DNA from: Nemertoderma westbladi
Lineage: Eukaryota; Xenacoelomorpha; Nemertodermatida; Nemertodermatidae
Length of the DNA stretch: 35,117 bases
NCBI GenBank assembly: GCA_032718475.1
Contig: JAUCBJ010005856.1
Location: 1-35,117, forward strand
Reading direction: 5' to 3'
Part shown: positions 9,690-22,000 of the stretch, piece by piece
How the letters are laid out: each line of letters starts with the position of its first letter
How positions within the stretch are numbered: position 1 is the first letter of the stretch
The notes under the pieces: model-generated
What the model saw: only the letters and a program-made list of their open reading frames with translations
What the model was told of the DNA's origin: nothing
Databases searched by the model: none
Translations under genes and position numbers: made by a program

Positions 9690-9769
9690 ATTATCCTAAT
9701 TAATCAATGCGATACGCAATGGTGTCACTGTTGTCTAACTATCGCCTAGAGGGCCAAGAGGGTGTCATA

Positions 9770-10140
9770 AGTGACACCGCAGCTCTTTTATTTATTAATA
9801 CTTATTTATTTGTATTTAATTTTACTTTATTTATTTGTATTTAATTTCAATTTTTTTAATTGTATTTATTTTAGATTTACCAATAATTAGTTTTAAATAT
9901 TGGTTTCTAAATGACCTCATTGACTTTCATCTCGTTATACTTAGCCATAGGGTATACAGCTCCCTTACTGGTAACTAATTACTCTTATCTATATCCAGAC
10001 AGCTTTATCGTTGACCTTTGACCCCCAATTAGCTTTAACCAAGCAACAGCTTATTAATAATAGTTGTATCCAAGCGCCCCGCCCCCCTCTCGTGACACCT
10101 CTGATTACTAATTACTCTTACCTATATCCAGCCGTCTGCA
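9770..10140. other. AT-rich spacer with direct repeats
   Basis: No gene seen. A ~25-bp unit containing CTTATTTATTTGTATTTAAT is duplicated in tandem at about 9805-9850. ACTAATTACTCTTATCTATA (with CCAG following) at 9974-9998 returns with one difference at 10107-10131, just before the first 147-bp satellite unit. This suggests that degenerate satellite-associated sequence begins here. Confidence 0.35.
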
Positions 10141-11490
10141 GTTCCATAGTCTGCCGCTAGAGGGCTCAAAGGATGGTATGCTTGAGCATGTGGACGACTT
10201 CTGTTACCTGGGATCATGGATCCGGAAGTCAGGTGAGGACCTTCGAATACGTAAGGGAAAGGCATGGGCAGCCTTGAATAGGCTTTCCAGGATTTGGAAG
10301 TCACCGAGAATTAATCGGAAACTTAAGGTCCGATTATTTAGAGCAGCAGTAGTTCCAGTACTCCTCTATGGGAGTCCATGCTGGGCTCTAACTGCTGAGG
10401 ACACCAAATCTCTGGATGGCACATTCACAAGAATGCTACGCCGGGTTCATTGTGTCAAGTACAATGCACACATCTCCAACCAGACACTATATAACATTGG
10501 AGGTGTCTCATTGGTTCCCCCAAGCTTGACACTAGAACAAAACCGCCTCCGCTTTGCAGGACATTGCTTTCGCCGTGAGGACCAGCCAGTGCATAATCTT
10601 GTACTTTGGCAGCCTCATGGAGTGAATAAGCATGGTGGACAGCCCATGACTTTCTTGAGACGCATCTTAAAGGACACTGGCCTTAAAGATGCGGATGATC
10701 TAGCAAATGTCATGGGTGATAGGGAGGCGGTGCAATTTTGTTGACAAGCCGGCACAGCATTCTTAAAAATGCAGCTGCAATGCAGCATGCCGATCCTAGT
10801 AGTAGGGCGTATGATCTGAAAATTAACATCTTCTCTAACTTTGTTATTTTCATTCCGAATAGGTTTAAACTCGGTAGGCATCTACTACGGCATAGGCCAT
10901 ATCTTTTGTGGAGACATAGAGTAGTCTGAAGTTCCATAGTCTGCCGCTAGAGGGCGTATGATCTGAAAATTAACATCTTCTCTAACTTTGTTATTTTCAT
11001 TCCGAATAGGTTTAAACTCGGTAGGCATCTACTACGGCATAGGCCATATCTTTTGCGGAGACATAGATTAGTCTGAAGTTCCATAGTCTGCCGCTAGAGG
11101 GCGTATGATCTGAAAATTAACAACTTCTCTAACTTTGTTATTTTCATTCCGAATAGGTTTAAACTCGGTAGGCATCTACTACGGCATAGGCCATATCTTT
11201 TGCGGAGATATAGAGTAGTCTGAAGTTCCCCTGTCTGCCGCTAGAGGGCGTATTATTTGAAAATTAACATCTTCTCTAGCTTTGTTATTTACAATCCGCA
11301 AAACTATGAAGTTATATTGCTTAAGAGTTCTAAGGGGCGAGCCATGAGGCAAGATGTTTGAGGCTTATTTAGATATATTATTACTTAATTTTGACCCCCA
11401 AACGGCATCTACTACGGCATAGGCCATATCTTTTGCAGAGTCATAGAGTAGTCTGAAGTTCCCCAGTCTGCCGCTAGAGGGCAAAATGTC
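10141..11490 (+). repeat. 147-bp satellite, about five units, interrupted by LINE copy C
   Basis: Units begin GTTCCATAGTCTGCCGCTAG at 10141, 10931 and 11078, with variant starts at 11225 and 11458. Spacing from 10931 to 11078 to 11225 is exactly 147 bp. The unit also contains TTTCATTCCGAATAGGTTTA and CATCTACTACGGCATAGGCC. The first unit is split by the LINE: removing the insertion and one copy of a short target duplication restores 147 bp. The fourth unit carries an extra segment (233 bp to the next start) and the last is partial. The array is non-coding. Confidence 0.85.
10166..10805 (+). pseudogene. LINE copy C: 5'-truncated 3' end inserted in the satellite
   Basis: The plus strand encodes the LINE C-terminal region almost identical to copy A: DFCYLGSWIRKSGEDLRIRK, PVLLYGSPCWALT, RRVHCVKYNAHISNQTLYN, GHCFRREDQPVHNLVLWQPHG and KDADDLANVMGDRE. 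The frame then shifts near 10725, and the remaining tail to CATGCCGATC plus (TAG)3 is non-coding here. The 5' end falls just before the codons for LEHVDDFCYLG, so no polymerase core is present. The flanking AGGGC at 10161-10165 and 10804-10808 allows a target duplication of 3-5 bp. The lack of the small insertions seen in copy A makes this the closer copy to the family consensus in the shared part. Confidence 0.87.
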
Positions 11491-11599
11491 TCAAAGTGAA
11501 AACCATATGGTAGCCATGAATTGGTTACTAGGCAATAATACTGCATTTTGCAACGTTAGGCCTATTGCTGACCGAACGAAAACTGCCCTGGTTCATGCA

Positions 11600-11664
11600 T
11601 AGGGATATCGAACCCATGACATACGGGAGATGTGAATTCAACGCAACCACTACACCAAGGTGGA
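11600..11664 (-). mobile_element. tRNA-like SINE head or tRNA pseudogene
   Basis: On the minus strand TGGTGTAGTGG (11657-11647) matches the polymerase III A-box consensus. GGTTCGATATCC (11614-11603) is a B box with one extra base. The 32-bp spacing is that of a tRNA. The acceptor stem does not pair and the T loop is one base too long, so it is not a functional tRNA. A tRNA-derived SINE relic is the best reading. The body and tail of the SINE were not delimited. Confidence 0.45.
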
Positions 11665-12935
11665 ACAGTAACCTTGGAATTTGTTCGTTGACGTTCGAAT
11701 TTGTAAGACTCTCATTTAAGACCTGACACAGACTATAACTTAAATTAACTATAACTTAAATTAATATACTGTGGAGCGAGCCACGATTAGTGAGCGAAGC
11801 TACTAGCGCACAATTTCAATTAGTATTTGGGCATAATATCATGTCCGTCTGTTTGTCTGCCCATCTGTCTGTAATAGAAAATTCAATCGTTTGACCAATC
11901 AATTTTAACCTAATTTGGATGGACCTACTAGAGGAATAGTTCCAATATTTTGAAAAAAAATTTTCGTGGGGCATTCGTGCTGCACGAGTCGAGTACTCGG
12001 GTTACCCGTTCTCGAGTAAGCAGCCGCTCATGCTGCACGACGCTATACGTACGTTTATTTATATACTGCGAGACGTACGAATAGGCTGAAGTGCTATAGT
12101 GGAACCACAAACATATCCACACACATACATACTAATACAGGTGTCGCGATGTCGGGTTATAATTCTACTCCAGCTCTCCGAAATGTTGATCCAATCGACG
12201 GTAAACAAACTGAACATAAACAAAAAAAACATACCAATTTCAGGGTCTTCATAAGGGGCTCCTTACGGCAACGCTTGCGTTGCGTTTCTAGTGGGCGGGT
12301 AGTGAGATATATAGGATGGTGTTGTCCGCATGCAGTGGGCCTAGAACCAACATCTGTCGAATTGCTATAAATACTTTAATTAAAAGAACATAAAACGATA
12401 TCAACCCTTTAACTTCTGAATAATAACTATGTAGCTAATTAGTTACATAACATTAAAGGAAATCCATCTCTTATCTAAAACACTTAAACTTGAGGCCATC
12501 GGATATCGTGGAGCGCGATTCTTACTTGAGAATTACTCCAACGGTATAAATATATAATGTATATATATATAATGTATTTATACAAAGGATATAATTTAGA
12601 CACATTTTATTCCTAACTTGTACTTTTTATTTATCTTTATATAAATCCGGTACTTTTTTTCACAGATTTGTCGTCTCAAGGGAATCATTTTCGTTCCGGA
12701 CTTTTTAAAAGTAACAGTATTTTGCGAACAGTATTTTTCTGATTATTGATCATATACGGTTGTTATTTTTTATAATTTCCACCATATCACTTATATCACT
12801 TATAATTTCTACAATTTTAGGTCACGTGTTCGATCCCACCTAAACGTTAAGCTGTGGTCAACGAAAATTATAATAAAATGAATCTACTCACCACCCAAAA
12901 TACCAATAATATTAATTTTATGGTAGTTAGTGATA
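11665..12935. other. Non-coding interval before the long minisatellite
   Basis: No gene is supported. Visible structures are a GTCTGT-rich stretch near 11840-11875, a hairpin-prone patch at about 11985-12045 (CGGG TTA CCCG and two CTGCACGA motifs), the inverted repeat GCAACGC/GCGTTGC at 12268-12283, and (AT)-rich microsatellite at 12545-12580. GTTCGATCCC near 12828 resembles a B box but has no A box partner. The 73-codon open frame at 12149-12370 has no recognisable similarity. Confidence 0.35.
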
Positions 12936-15900
12936 TTTCGTCTCCATATATTTTTTGGTCCTTTCCGTCCCCTGGACTTTTCGTCTCCAAATATATTTTT
13001 AACCTTTCCGTCCCCCGGACTTTTCGTCTCCATATATTTTTTGAACCTTTCCGTCCCCCGGACTTTTCGTCTCCATATATTTTCTGAGCCTTTCCGTCCC
13101 CCAGGACTTTTCGTCTCCATTTATTTTTTGAATCTTTCCATTCCCCGGACTTTTCGTCTCCATATATTTTTTGGTCCTTTCCGTCCCCATGACTTTTCGT
13201 CTCCATATATATTTTTCACCTTTCCGTCCCCAGGACTTTTCGACTCCAAATATATTTTTAACCTTTCCGTCCCCCGGACTTTTCGTCTCCATATATTTTT
13301 GAACCTTTCCGTCCCCCGGACTTTTTGTCTCCATATATTTTTTGGTCCTACCCGTCCCCAGGACTTTTCGTCTCCAAATATATTTTTCACCTTTCCGTCC
13401 CCAGGACTTTTCGACTCCAAATATATTTTTCACCTTTCCGTCCCCAGGACTTTTCGTCTCTATATATTTTTTGGACCTTTCCATCCCCCGGACTTTTAGT
13501 CTCCATATATTTTTTGGTCCTTTCCGTCCCCTGGACTTTTCGTCTCCAAATATATTTTTCACCTTTCCGTCCCCAGGACTTTTCGTCTCCAAATATATTT
13601 TTAACCTTTCCGTCCCCAGGACTTTTCGTCTCCAAATATATTTTTCACCTTTCCGTCCCCAGGACTTTTCGTCTCCATATCTTTTTTGGTCCTTTCCGTC
13701 CCCATGACTTTTCGTCTCCATATATATTTTTCACCTTTCCGTCCCCAGGACTTTTCGACTCCAAATATATTTTTTACCTTTCCGTCCCCAGTACTTTTCG
13801 TCTCCATATATTTTTTGGACCTTTCCGTCCCCCGGACTTTTTGTCTCCATATATTTTTTGGTCCTACCCGTCCCCAGGACTTTTCGTCTCCAAATATATT
13901 TTTCACACTCCGTCCCCAGGACTTTTCGTCTCTATATATTTTTTGGACCTTTCCATCCCCCGGACTTTTAGTCTCCATATATTTTTGGACCTTTCCGTCC
14001 CCTGGACTTTTCGTCTCCATATATTTTTGGACCTTTCCGTCCCCTGGACTTTTCGTCTCCAAATATATTTTTCACCTTTCCGTCCCCAGGACTTTTCGTC
14101 TCCAAATATATTTTTAACCTTTCCGTTCGCAGGACTTATCGTCTCCATATATTTTTTGAACCTTTCCATCCCCAGGACTTTTTGTCTCCATATATTTTTT
14201 GAACCTTTCCGTCCCCGGACTTTTTGTCTCCATATATTTTTTGAACCTTTCCGTCCCCTGGACTTTTCGTCTCCATATATTTTTGAACCTTTCCGTCCCC
14301 CGGACTTTTCGTCTCCATATATTTTTTGAACCTTTCCGTCCCCAGGACTTTTCGTCTCCATATATTTTTGAACCTTTCCGTCCCCCGGACTTTTTGTCTC
14401 CATATATTTTTGGACCTTTCCGTCCCCCGGACTTTTCGTCTCCATATATTTTTTTAACCTTTCCGTCCCCAGGAACCTTTCCGTCCCCCGGACTTTTTGT
14501 CTCCATATATTTTTGGACCTTTCCGTCCCCCGGACTTTTCGTCTCCATATATTTTTTTAACCTTTCCGTCCCCAGGACTTTTCGTCTCCATATATTTTTT
14601 TAACCTTTCCGTCCCCAGGACTTTTCGTCTCCATATATTTTTTTAACCTTTCCGTCCCCAGGACTTTTCGTCTCCATATATTTTTGAACCTTTCCGTCCC
14701 CCGGACTTTTTGTCTCCATATATTTTTGAACCTTTCCGTCCCCAGGACTTTTCGTCTCCATATATTTTTTGAACCTTTCCATCCCCCAGACTTTTCGTCT
14801 CCATATATTTTTGAACCTTTCCGTCCCCAGGACTTTTCGTCTCCATATATTTTTTTAACCTTTCCGTCCCCTGGACTTTTCGTCTCCATATATTTTTTTA
14901 ACCTTTCCGTCCCCAGGACTTTTCGTCTCCATATATTTTTGAACCTTTCCGTCCCCCGGACTTTTTGTCTCCATATATTTTTGAACCTTTCCGTCCCCCG
15001 GACTTTTTGTCTCCATATATTTTTGAACCTTTCCGTCCCCCGGACTTTTCGTCTCCATATATTTTTTTAACCTTTCCGTCCCCAGGACTTTTCGTCTCCA
15101 TATATTTTTCACCTTTCCGTCCCCCGGACTTTTCGTCTCCATATATTTTTTTAACCTTTCCGTCCCCAGGACTTTTCGTCTCCATATATTTTTTTAACCT
15201 TTCCGTCCCCAGGACTTTTCGTCTCCATATATTTTTGAACCTTTCCGTCCCCCGGACTTTTTGTCTCCATATATTTTTGAACCTTTCCGTCCCCCGGACT
15301 TTTTGTCTCCATATATTTTTGAACCTTTCCGTCCCCCGGACTTTTCGTCTCCATATATTTTTTTAACCTTTCCGTCCCCTGGACTTTTCGTCTCCATATA
15401 TTTTTGAACCTTTCCGTCCCCTGGACTTTTCGTCTCCATATATTTTTTTAACCTTTCCGTCCCCAGGACTTTTCGTCTCCATATATTTTTAACCTTTCCG
15501 TCCCCCGGACTTTTCGTCTCCATATATTTTTGAACCTTTCCGTCCCCCGGACTTTTCGTCTCCATATATTTTTGAATCTTTCCGTCCCCCGGACTTTTTG
15601 TCTCCATATATTTTTGGACCTTTCCGTCCCCCGGACTTTTCGTCTCCATATATTTTTGAACCTTTCCGTCCCCCGGACTTTTTGTCTCCATATATTTTTG
15701 AACCTTTCCGTCCCCCGGACTTTTCGTCTCCATATATTTTTAACCTTTCCGTCCCCCGGACTTTTCGTCTCCATATATTTTTGAACCTTTCCGTCCCCCG
15801 GACTTTTCGTCTCCATATATTTTTGAACCTTTCCGTCCCCCGGACTTTTTGTCTCCATATATTTTTGAACCTTTCCGTCCCCCGGACTTTTCATCTCCAT

Positions 15901-18900
15901 GTATTTTTGAATCTTTCCGTCCCCCGGACTTTTTGTCTCCATATATTTTTGAACCTTTCCGTCCCCCGGACTTTTCGTCTCCATATATTTTTGAACCTTT
16001 CCGTCCCCCGGACTTTTCGTCTCCATATATTTTTGAACCTTTCCGTCCCCCGGACTTTTCGTCTCCATATATTTTTGAACCTTTCCGTCCCCCGGACTTT
16101 TCGTCTCCATATATTTTTGAACCTTTCCGTCCCCCGGACTTTTCGTCTCCATATATTTTTGAACCTTTCCGTCCCCCGGACTTTTCGTCTCCATATATTT
16201 TTGAACCTTTCCGTCCCCCGGACTTTTCGTCTCCATATATTTTTGAACCTTTCCGTCCCCCGGACTTTTCGTCTCCATATATTTTTCACCTTTCCGTCCC
16301 CATGACTTATCGTCTCCATATATTTTTTGGACCTTTCCGTCCCCAGGACTTTTCGTCTCCATATATTTTTGAACCTTTCCGTCCCCCGGACTTTTTGTCT
16401 CCATATATTTTTTGAACCTTTCCGTCCCCCGGACTTTTCGTCTCCATATATTTTTTTAACCTTTCCGTCCCCCGGACTTTTCGTCTCCATATATTTTTGA
16501 ACCTTTCCGTCCCCCGGACTTTTCGTCTCCATATATTTTTGAACCTTTCCGTCCCCAGGACTTTTCGTCTCCATATATTTTTGAACCTTTCCGTCCCCCG
16601 GACTTTTCGTCTCCATATATTTTTGAACCTTTCCGTCCCCCGGACTTTTCGTCTCCATATATTTTTTTAACCTTTCCGTCCCCCGGACTTTTTGTCTCCA
16701 TATATTTTTGAACCTTTCCGTCCCCCGGACTTTTTGTCTCCATCTATTTTTGAACCTTTCCGTCCCCCGGACTTTTCGTCTCCATATATTTTTGAACCTT
16801 TCCGTCCCCAGGACTTTTCGTCTCCATATATTTTTGAACCTTTCCGTCCCCCGGACTTTTCGTCTCCATATATTTTTGAACCTTTCCGTCCCCAGGACTT
16901 TTCGTCTCCATATATTTTTTTAACCTTTCCGTCCCCCGGACTTTTCGTCTCCATATATTTTTGAACCTTTCCGTCCCCCGGACTTTTCGTCTCCATATAT
17001 TTTTGAACCTTTCCGTCCCCAGGACTTTTCGTCTCCATATATTTTTGAACCTTTCCGTCCCCCGGACTTTTCGTCTCCATATATTTTTGAACCTTTCCGT
17101 CCCCCGGACTTTTCGTCTCCATATATTTTTTTAACCTTTCCGTCCCCCGGACTTTTTGTCTCCATATATTTTTGAACCTTTCCGTCCCCCGGACTTTTCG
17201 TCTCCATATATTTTTGAACCTTTCCGTCCCCAGGACTTTTCGTCTCCATATATTTTTGAACCTTTCCGTCCCCCGGACTTTTCGTCTCCATATATTTTTG
17301 AACCTTTCCGTCCCCCGGACTTTTCGTCTCCATATATTTTTTTAACCTTTCCGTCCCCCGGACTTTTTGTCTCCATATATTTTTGAACCTTTCCGTCCCC
17401 CGGACTTTTTGTCTCCATCTATTTTTGAACCTTTCCGTCCCCCGGACTTTTCGTCTCCATATATTTTTGAACCTTTCCGTCCCCAGGACTTTTCGTCTCC
17501 ATATATTTTTGAACCTTTCCGTCCCCCGGACTTTTCGTCTCCATATATTTTTGAACCTTTCCGTCCCCCGGACTTTTCGTCTCCATATATTTTTGAACCT
17601 TTCCGTCCCCCGGACTTTTCGTCTCCATATATTTTTGAACCTTTCCGTCCCCCGGACTTTTCGTCTCCATATATTTTTGAACCTTTCCGTCCCCCGGACT
17701 TTTTGTCTCCATATATTTTTGGACCTTTCCGTCCCCCGGACTTTTCGTCTCCATATATTTTTTTAACCCGTCCCCCGGACTTTTCGTCTCCATATATTTT
17801 TGAACCTTTCCGTCCCCAGGACTTTTCGTCTCCATATATTTTTGAACCTTTCCGTCCCCCGGACTTTTCGTCTCCATATATTTTTGAACCTTTCCGTCCC
17901 CAGGACTTTTCGTCTACATATATTTTTGGACCTTTCCGTCCCCCGGACTTTTCGTCTCCATATATTTTTTTAACCTTTCCGTCCCCCGGACTTTTCGTCT
18001 CCATATATTTTTGAACCTTTCCGTCCCCAGGACTTTTCGTCTCCATATATTTTTGAACCTTTCCGTCCCCCGGACTTTTCGTCTCCATATATTTTTGAAC
18101 CTTTCCGTCCCCCGGACTTTTTGTCTCCATATATTTTTTGGTCCTTCCGTCCCCAGGACTTTTCGTCTCCATATATTTTTTGAACCTTTCCGTCCCCCGG
18201 ACTTTTTGTCTCCATATATTTGTTGTCCCTTCCGTCCCCCGGACTTTTCGTCTCCATATGTTTTTGAACCTTTCCGTCCCCCGGACTTTTTGTCTCCATA
18301 TATTTTTTGTCCCTTCCGTCCCCAGGACTTTTCGTCTCCATATATTTTTTGAACCTTTCCGTCCCCGGACTTTTTGTCTCCATATATTTTTGAACCTTTC
18401 CGTCCCCCGGACTTTTCGTCTCCATATATTTTTGAACCTTTCCGTCCCCCGGACTTTTTGTCTCCATATATTTTTTGTCCCTTCCGTCCCCATGACTTTT
18501 CGTCTCCATATATTTTTTGGACCTTTCCGTCCCCCGGACTTTTCGTCTCCATATATTTTTTTAACCTTTCCGTCCCCAGGACTTTTCGTCTCCATATATT
18601 TTTTTAACCTTTCCGTCCCCCGGACTTTTTGTCTCCATATATTTTGTGGATCTTTCCATCCCCCGGACTTTTCGTCTCCATGTATTTTTTGAATCTTTCC
18701 ATCCCCCGGACTTTTCGTCTCCATATATATTTTTCACCTTTCCGTCCCCCGGACTTTTCGTCTCCATATATTTTTTGAACCTTTCCGTCCCCCGGACTTT
18801 TTGTCTCCATATATTTTTGAACCTTTCCGTCCCCCGGACTTTTCGTCTCCATATATTTTTTTAACCTTTCCGTCCCCCGGACTTTTCGTCTCCAAATATA

Positions 18901-19019
18901 TTTTTAACCTTTCCGTCCCCAGGACTTTTCGTCTCCATATATTTTTAACCTTTCCGTCCCCCGGACTTTTTGTCTCCATATATTTTGTGGATCTTTCCAT
19001 CCCCCGGACTTTTCGTCTC

Positions 19020-22000
19020 CATATATTTTTTGAACCTTTCCGTCCCCCGGACTTTTCGTCTCCAAATATATTTTTAACCTTTCCGTCCCCCGGACTTTTC
19101 GTCTCCATATATTTTTTGAACCTTTCCGTCCCCCGGACTTTTCGTCTCCAAATATATTTTTAACCTTTCCGTCCCCAGGACTTTTCGTCTCCATATATTT
19201 TTGAACCTTTCCGTCCCCCGGACTTTTTGTCTCCATATATTTTTGAACCTTTCCGTCCCCCGGACTTTTTGTCTCCATATATTTTTAACCTTTCCGTCCC
19301 CCGGACTTTTCGTCTCCATATATTTTTGAACCTTTCCGTCCCCCGGACTTTTCGTCTCCATGTATTTTTTGAATCTTTCCATCCCCCGGACTTTTCGTCT
19401 CCATGTATTTTTTGAATCTTTCCATCCCCCGGACTTTTCGTCTCCATATATATTTTTCACCTTTCCGTCCCCAGGACTTTTCGACTCCAAATATATTTTT
19501 CACCTTTCCGTCCCCCGGACTTTTCGTCTCCATATATTTTTTGAACCTTTCCGTCCCCCGGACTTTTCGTCTCCATATATTTTTGAACCTTTCCGTCCCC
19601 CGGACTTTTCGTCTCCATATATTTTTGAACCTTTCCGTCCCCAGGACTTTTTGTCTCCATATATTTTGTTGATCTTTCCATCCCCGGACTTTTCGTCTCC
19701 ATGTATTTTTGAATCTTTCCGTCCCCCGGACTTTTCGTCTCCATATATTTTTGAACCTTTCCGTCCCCCGGACTTTTCGTCTCCATATATTTTTGAACCT
19801 TTCCGTCCCCCGGACTTTTCGTCTCCATATAGTTTTTGGACCTTTCCGTCCCCAGGACTTTTCGTCTCCATATATTTTTTGGTCCTTTCCGTCCCCAGGA
19901 CTTTTCGTCTCCATATATTTCTTGGACCTTTCCGTCCCCATGACTTTTCGTCTCCATATTTTTTTTTAATCTTTCCATTCCCCGGACTTTTCGTCTCCAT
20001 ATATTTTTTGAACCTTTCCGTCCCCAGGACTTTTCGTCTCCATATATTTTTTGAATCTTTCCATTCCCCGGACTTTTAGTCTCCATATATTTTTTGAACC
20101 TTTCCGTCCCCAGGACTTTTCGTCTCCATATATTTTTTGAACCTTTCCGTCCCCAGGACTTTTCGTCTCCATATATTTTTTTGGACCTTTCCGTCCCCAG
20201 GACTTTTCGTCTCCATATATTTTTTGAACCTTTCCGTCCCCAGGACTTTTCGTCTCCATATATTTCTTGGACCTTTCCGTCCCCAGGACTTTTCGTCTCC
20301 ATATTTTTTTTTAATCTTTCCATTCCCCGGACTTTTCGTCTCCATATATTTTTTGAACCTTTCCGTCCCCAGGACTTTTCGTCTCCATATATTTTTTTGG
20401 ACCTTTCCGTCCCCAGGACTTTTCGTCTCCATATATTTTTTGGACCTTTCCGTCCCCAGGACTTTTCGTCTCCATATATTTCTTGGACCTTTCCGTCCCC
20501 ATGACTTTTCGTCTCCATATTTTTTTTTAATCTTTCCATTCCCCGGACTTTTCGTCTCCATATATTTTTTGAACCTTTCCGTCCCCAGGACTTTTCGTCT
20601 CCATATATTTTTTTGGACCTTTCCGTCCCCAGGACTTTTCGTCTCCATATATTTTTTGGACCTTTTCGTCCCCAGGACTTTTCGTCTCCATATATTTTTT
20701 TGAACCTTTCCGTCCCCAGGACTTTTCGTCTCCATATATTTTTTTGGACTTTTCCGTCCCCATGACTTTTCGTCTCCATATTTTTTTTTAATCTTTCCGT
20801 CCCCAGGACTTTTCGTCTCCATATATTTTTTGGACCTTTCCGTCCCCATGACTTATCGTCTCCATATATTTTTTGGACCTTTCCGTCCCCAGGACTTTTC
20901 GCCTCCATATTTTTTTGAATCTTTCCATTCCCCGGACTTTTAGTCTCCATATATTTCTGAATCTTTCCATTTCCCAGGACTTTTCGTCTCCATATATTTT
21001 TTTGGACCTTTCCGTCCCCAGGACTTTTCGTCTCCATATATTTTTTGGACCTTTTCGTCCCCAGGACTTTTCGTCTCCATATATTTTTTTGAACCTTTCC
21101 GTCCCCAGGACTTTTCGTCTCCATATATTTTTTTGGACCTTTCCGTCCCCATGACTTTTCGTCTCCATATTTTTTTTTAATCTTTCCGTCCCCAGGACTT
21201 TTCGTCTCCATATATTTTTTGGACCTTTCCGTCCCCATGACTTATCGTCTCCATATATTTTTTGGACCTTTCCGTCCCCAGGACTTTTCGCCTCCATATT
21301 TTTTTGAATCTTTCCATTCCCCGGACTTTTAGTCTCCATATATTTCTGAATCTTTCCATTTCCCAGGACTTTTCGTCTCCATATATTTTTTGAACCTTTC
21401 CGTCTACAGGACTTTTCTTCTCCAAATATATTTTTCACCTTTCCGTCCCCAGGACATTTCGACTCCAAATATATTTTTCACCATTCCGTCCCCAGGACTT
21501 TTTGTCTCCATATATTTTTTGGTCCTTTCCGTCTCCCAGACTTTTCGTCTCCAAATATATTTTTCACCTTTCCGTCCCCAGGACCTTTCGTCTCCAAATA
21601 TATGTTTCACCTTTCCGTCCCCAGGACTTTTCGTCTCCAAATATATTTTTCACCTTTCCGTTCCCAGGACTTTTCGTCTCCATATATTTTTTGAACCTTT
21701 CCGTCCCCCGGACTTTTCGTCTCCAAATATATTTTTAACCTTTCCGTCCCCCGGACTTTTCGTCTCCATATATTTTTTGAACCTTTCCGTCCCCCGGACT
21801 TTTCGTCTCCAAATATATTTTTAACCTTTCCGTCCCCAGGACTTTTCGTCTCCATATATTTTTGAACCTTTCCGTCCCCCGGACTTTTTGTCTCCATATA
21901 TTTTTGAACCTTTCCGTCCCCCGGACTTTTTGTCTCCATATATTTTTAACCTTTCCGTCCCCCGGACTTTTCGTCTCCATATATTTTTGAACCTTAACGT

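Noticed and set aside
12149-12370. 73-codon open frame before the minisatellite
   Set aside because: It has no recognisable domain, it contains an inverted repeat, and no splice or promoter evidence supports it.
12810-12850. Second tRNA or SINE at GTTCGATCCC
   Set aside because: There is a B-box-like sequence only; no A box at the right distance and no cloverleaf.
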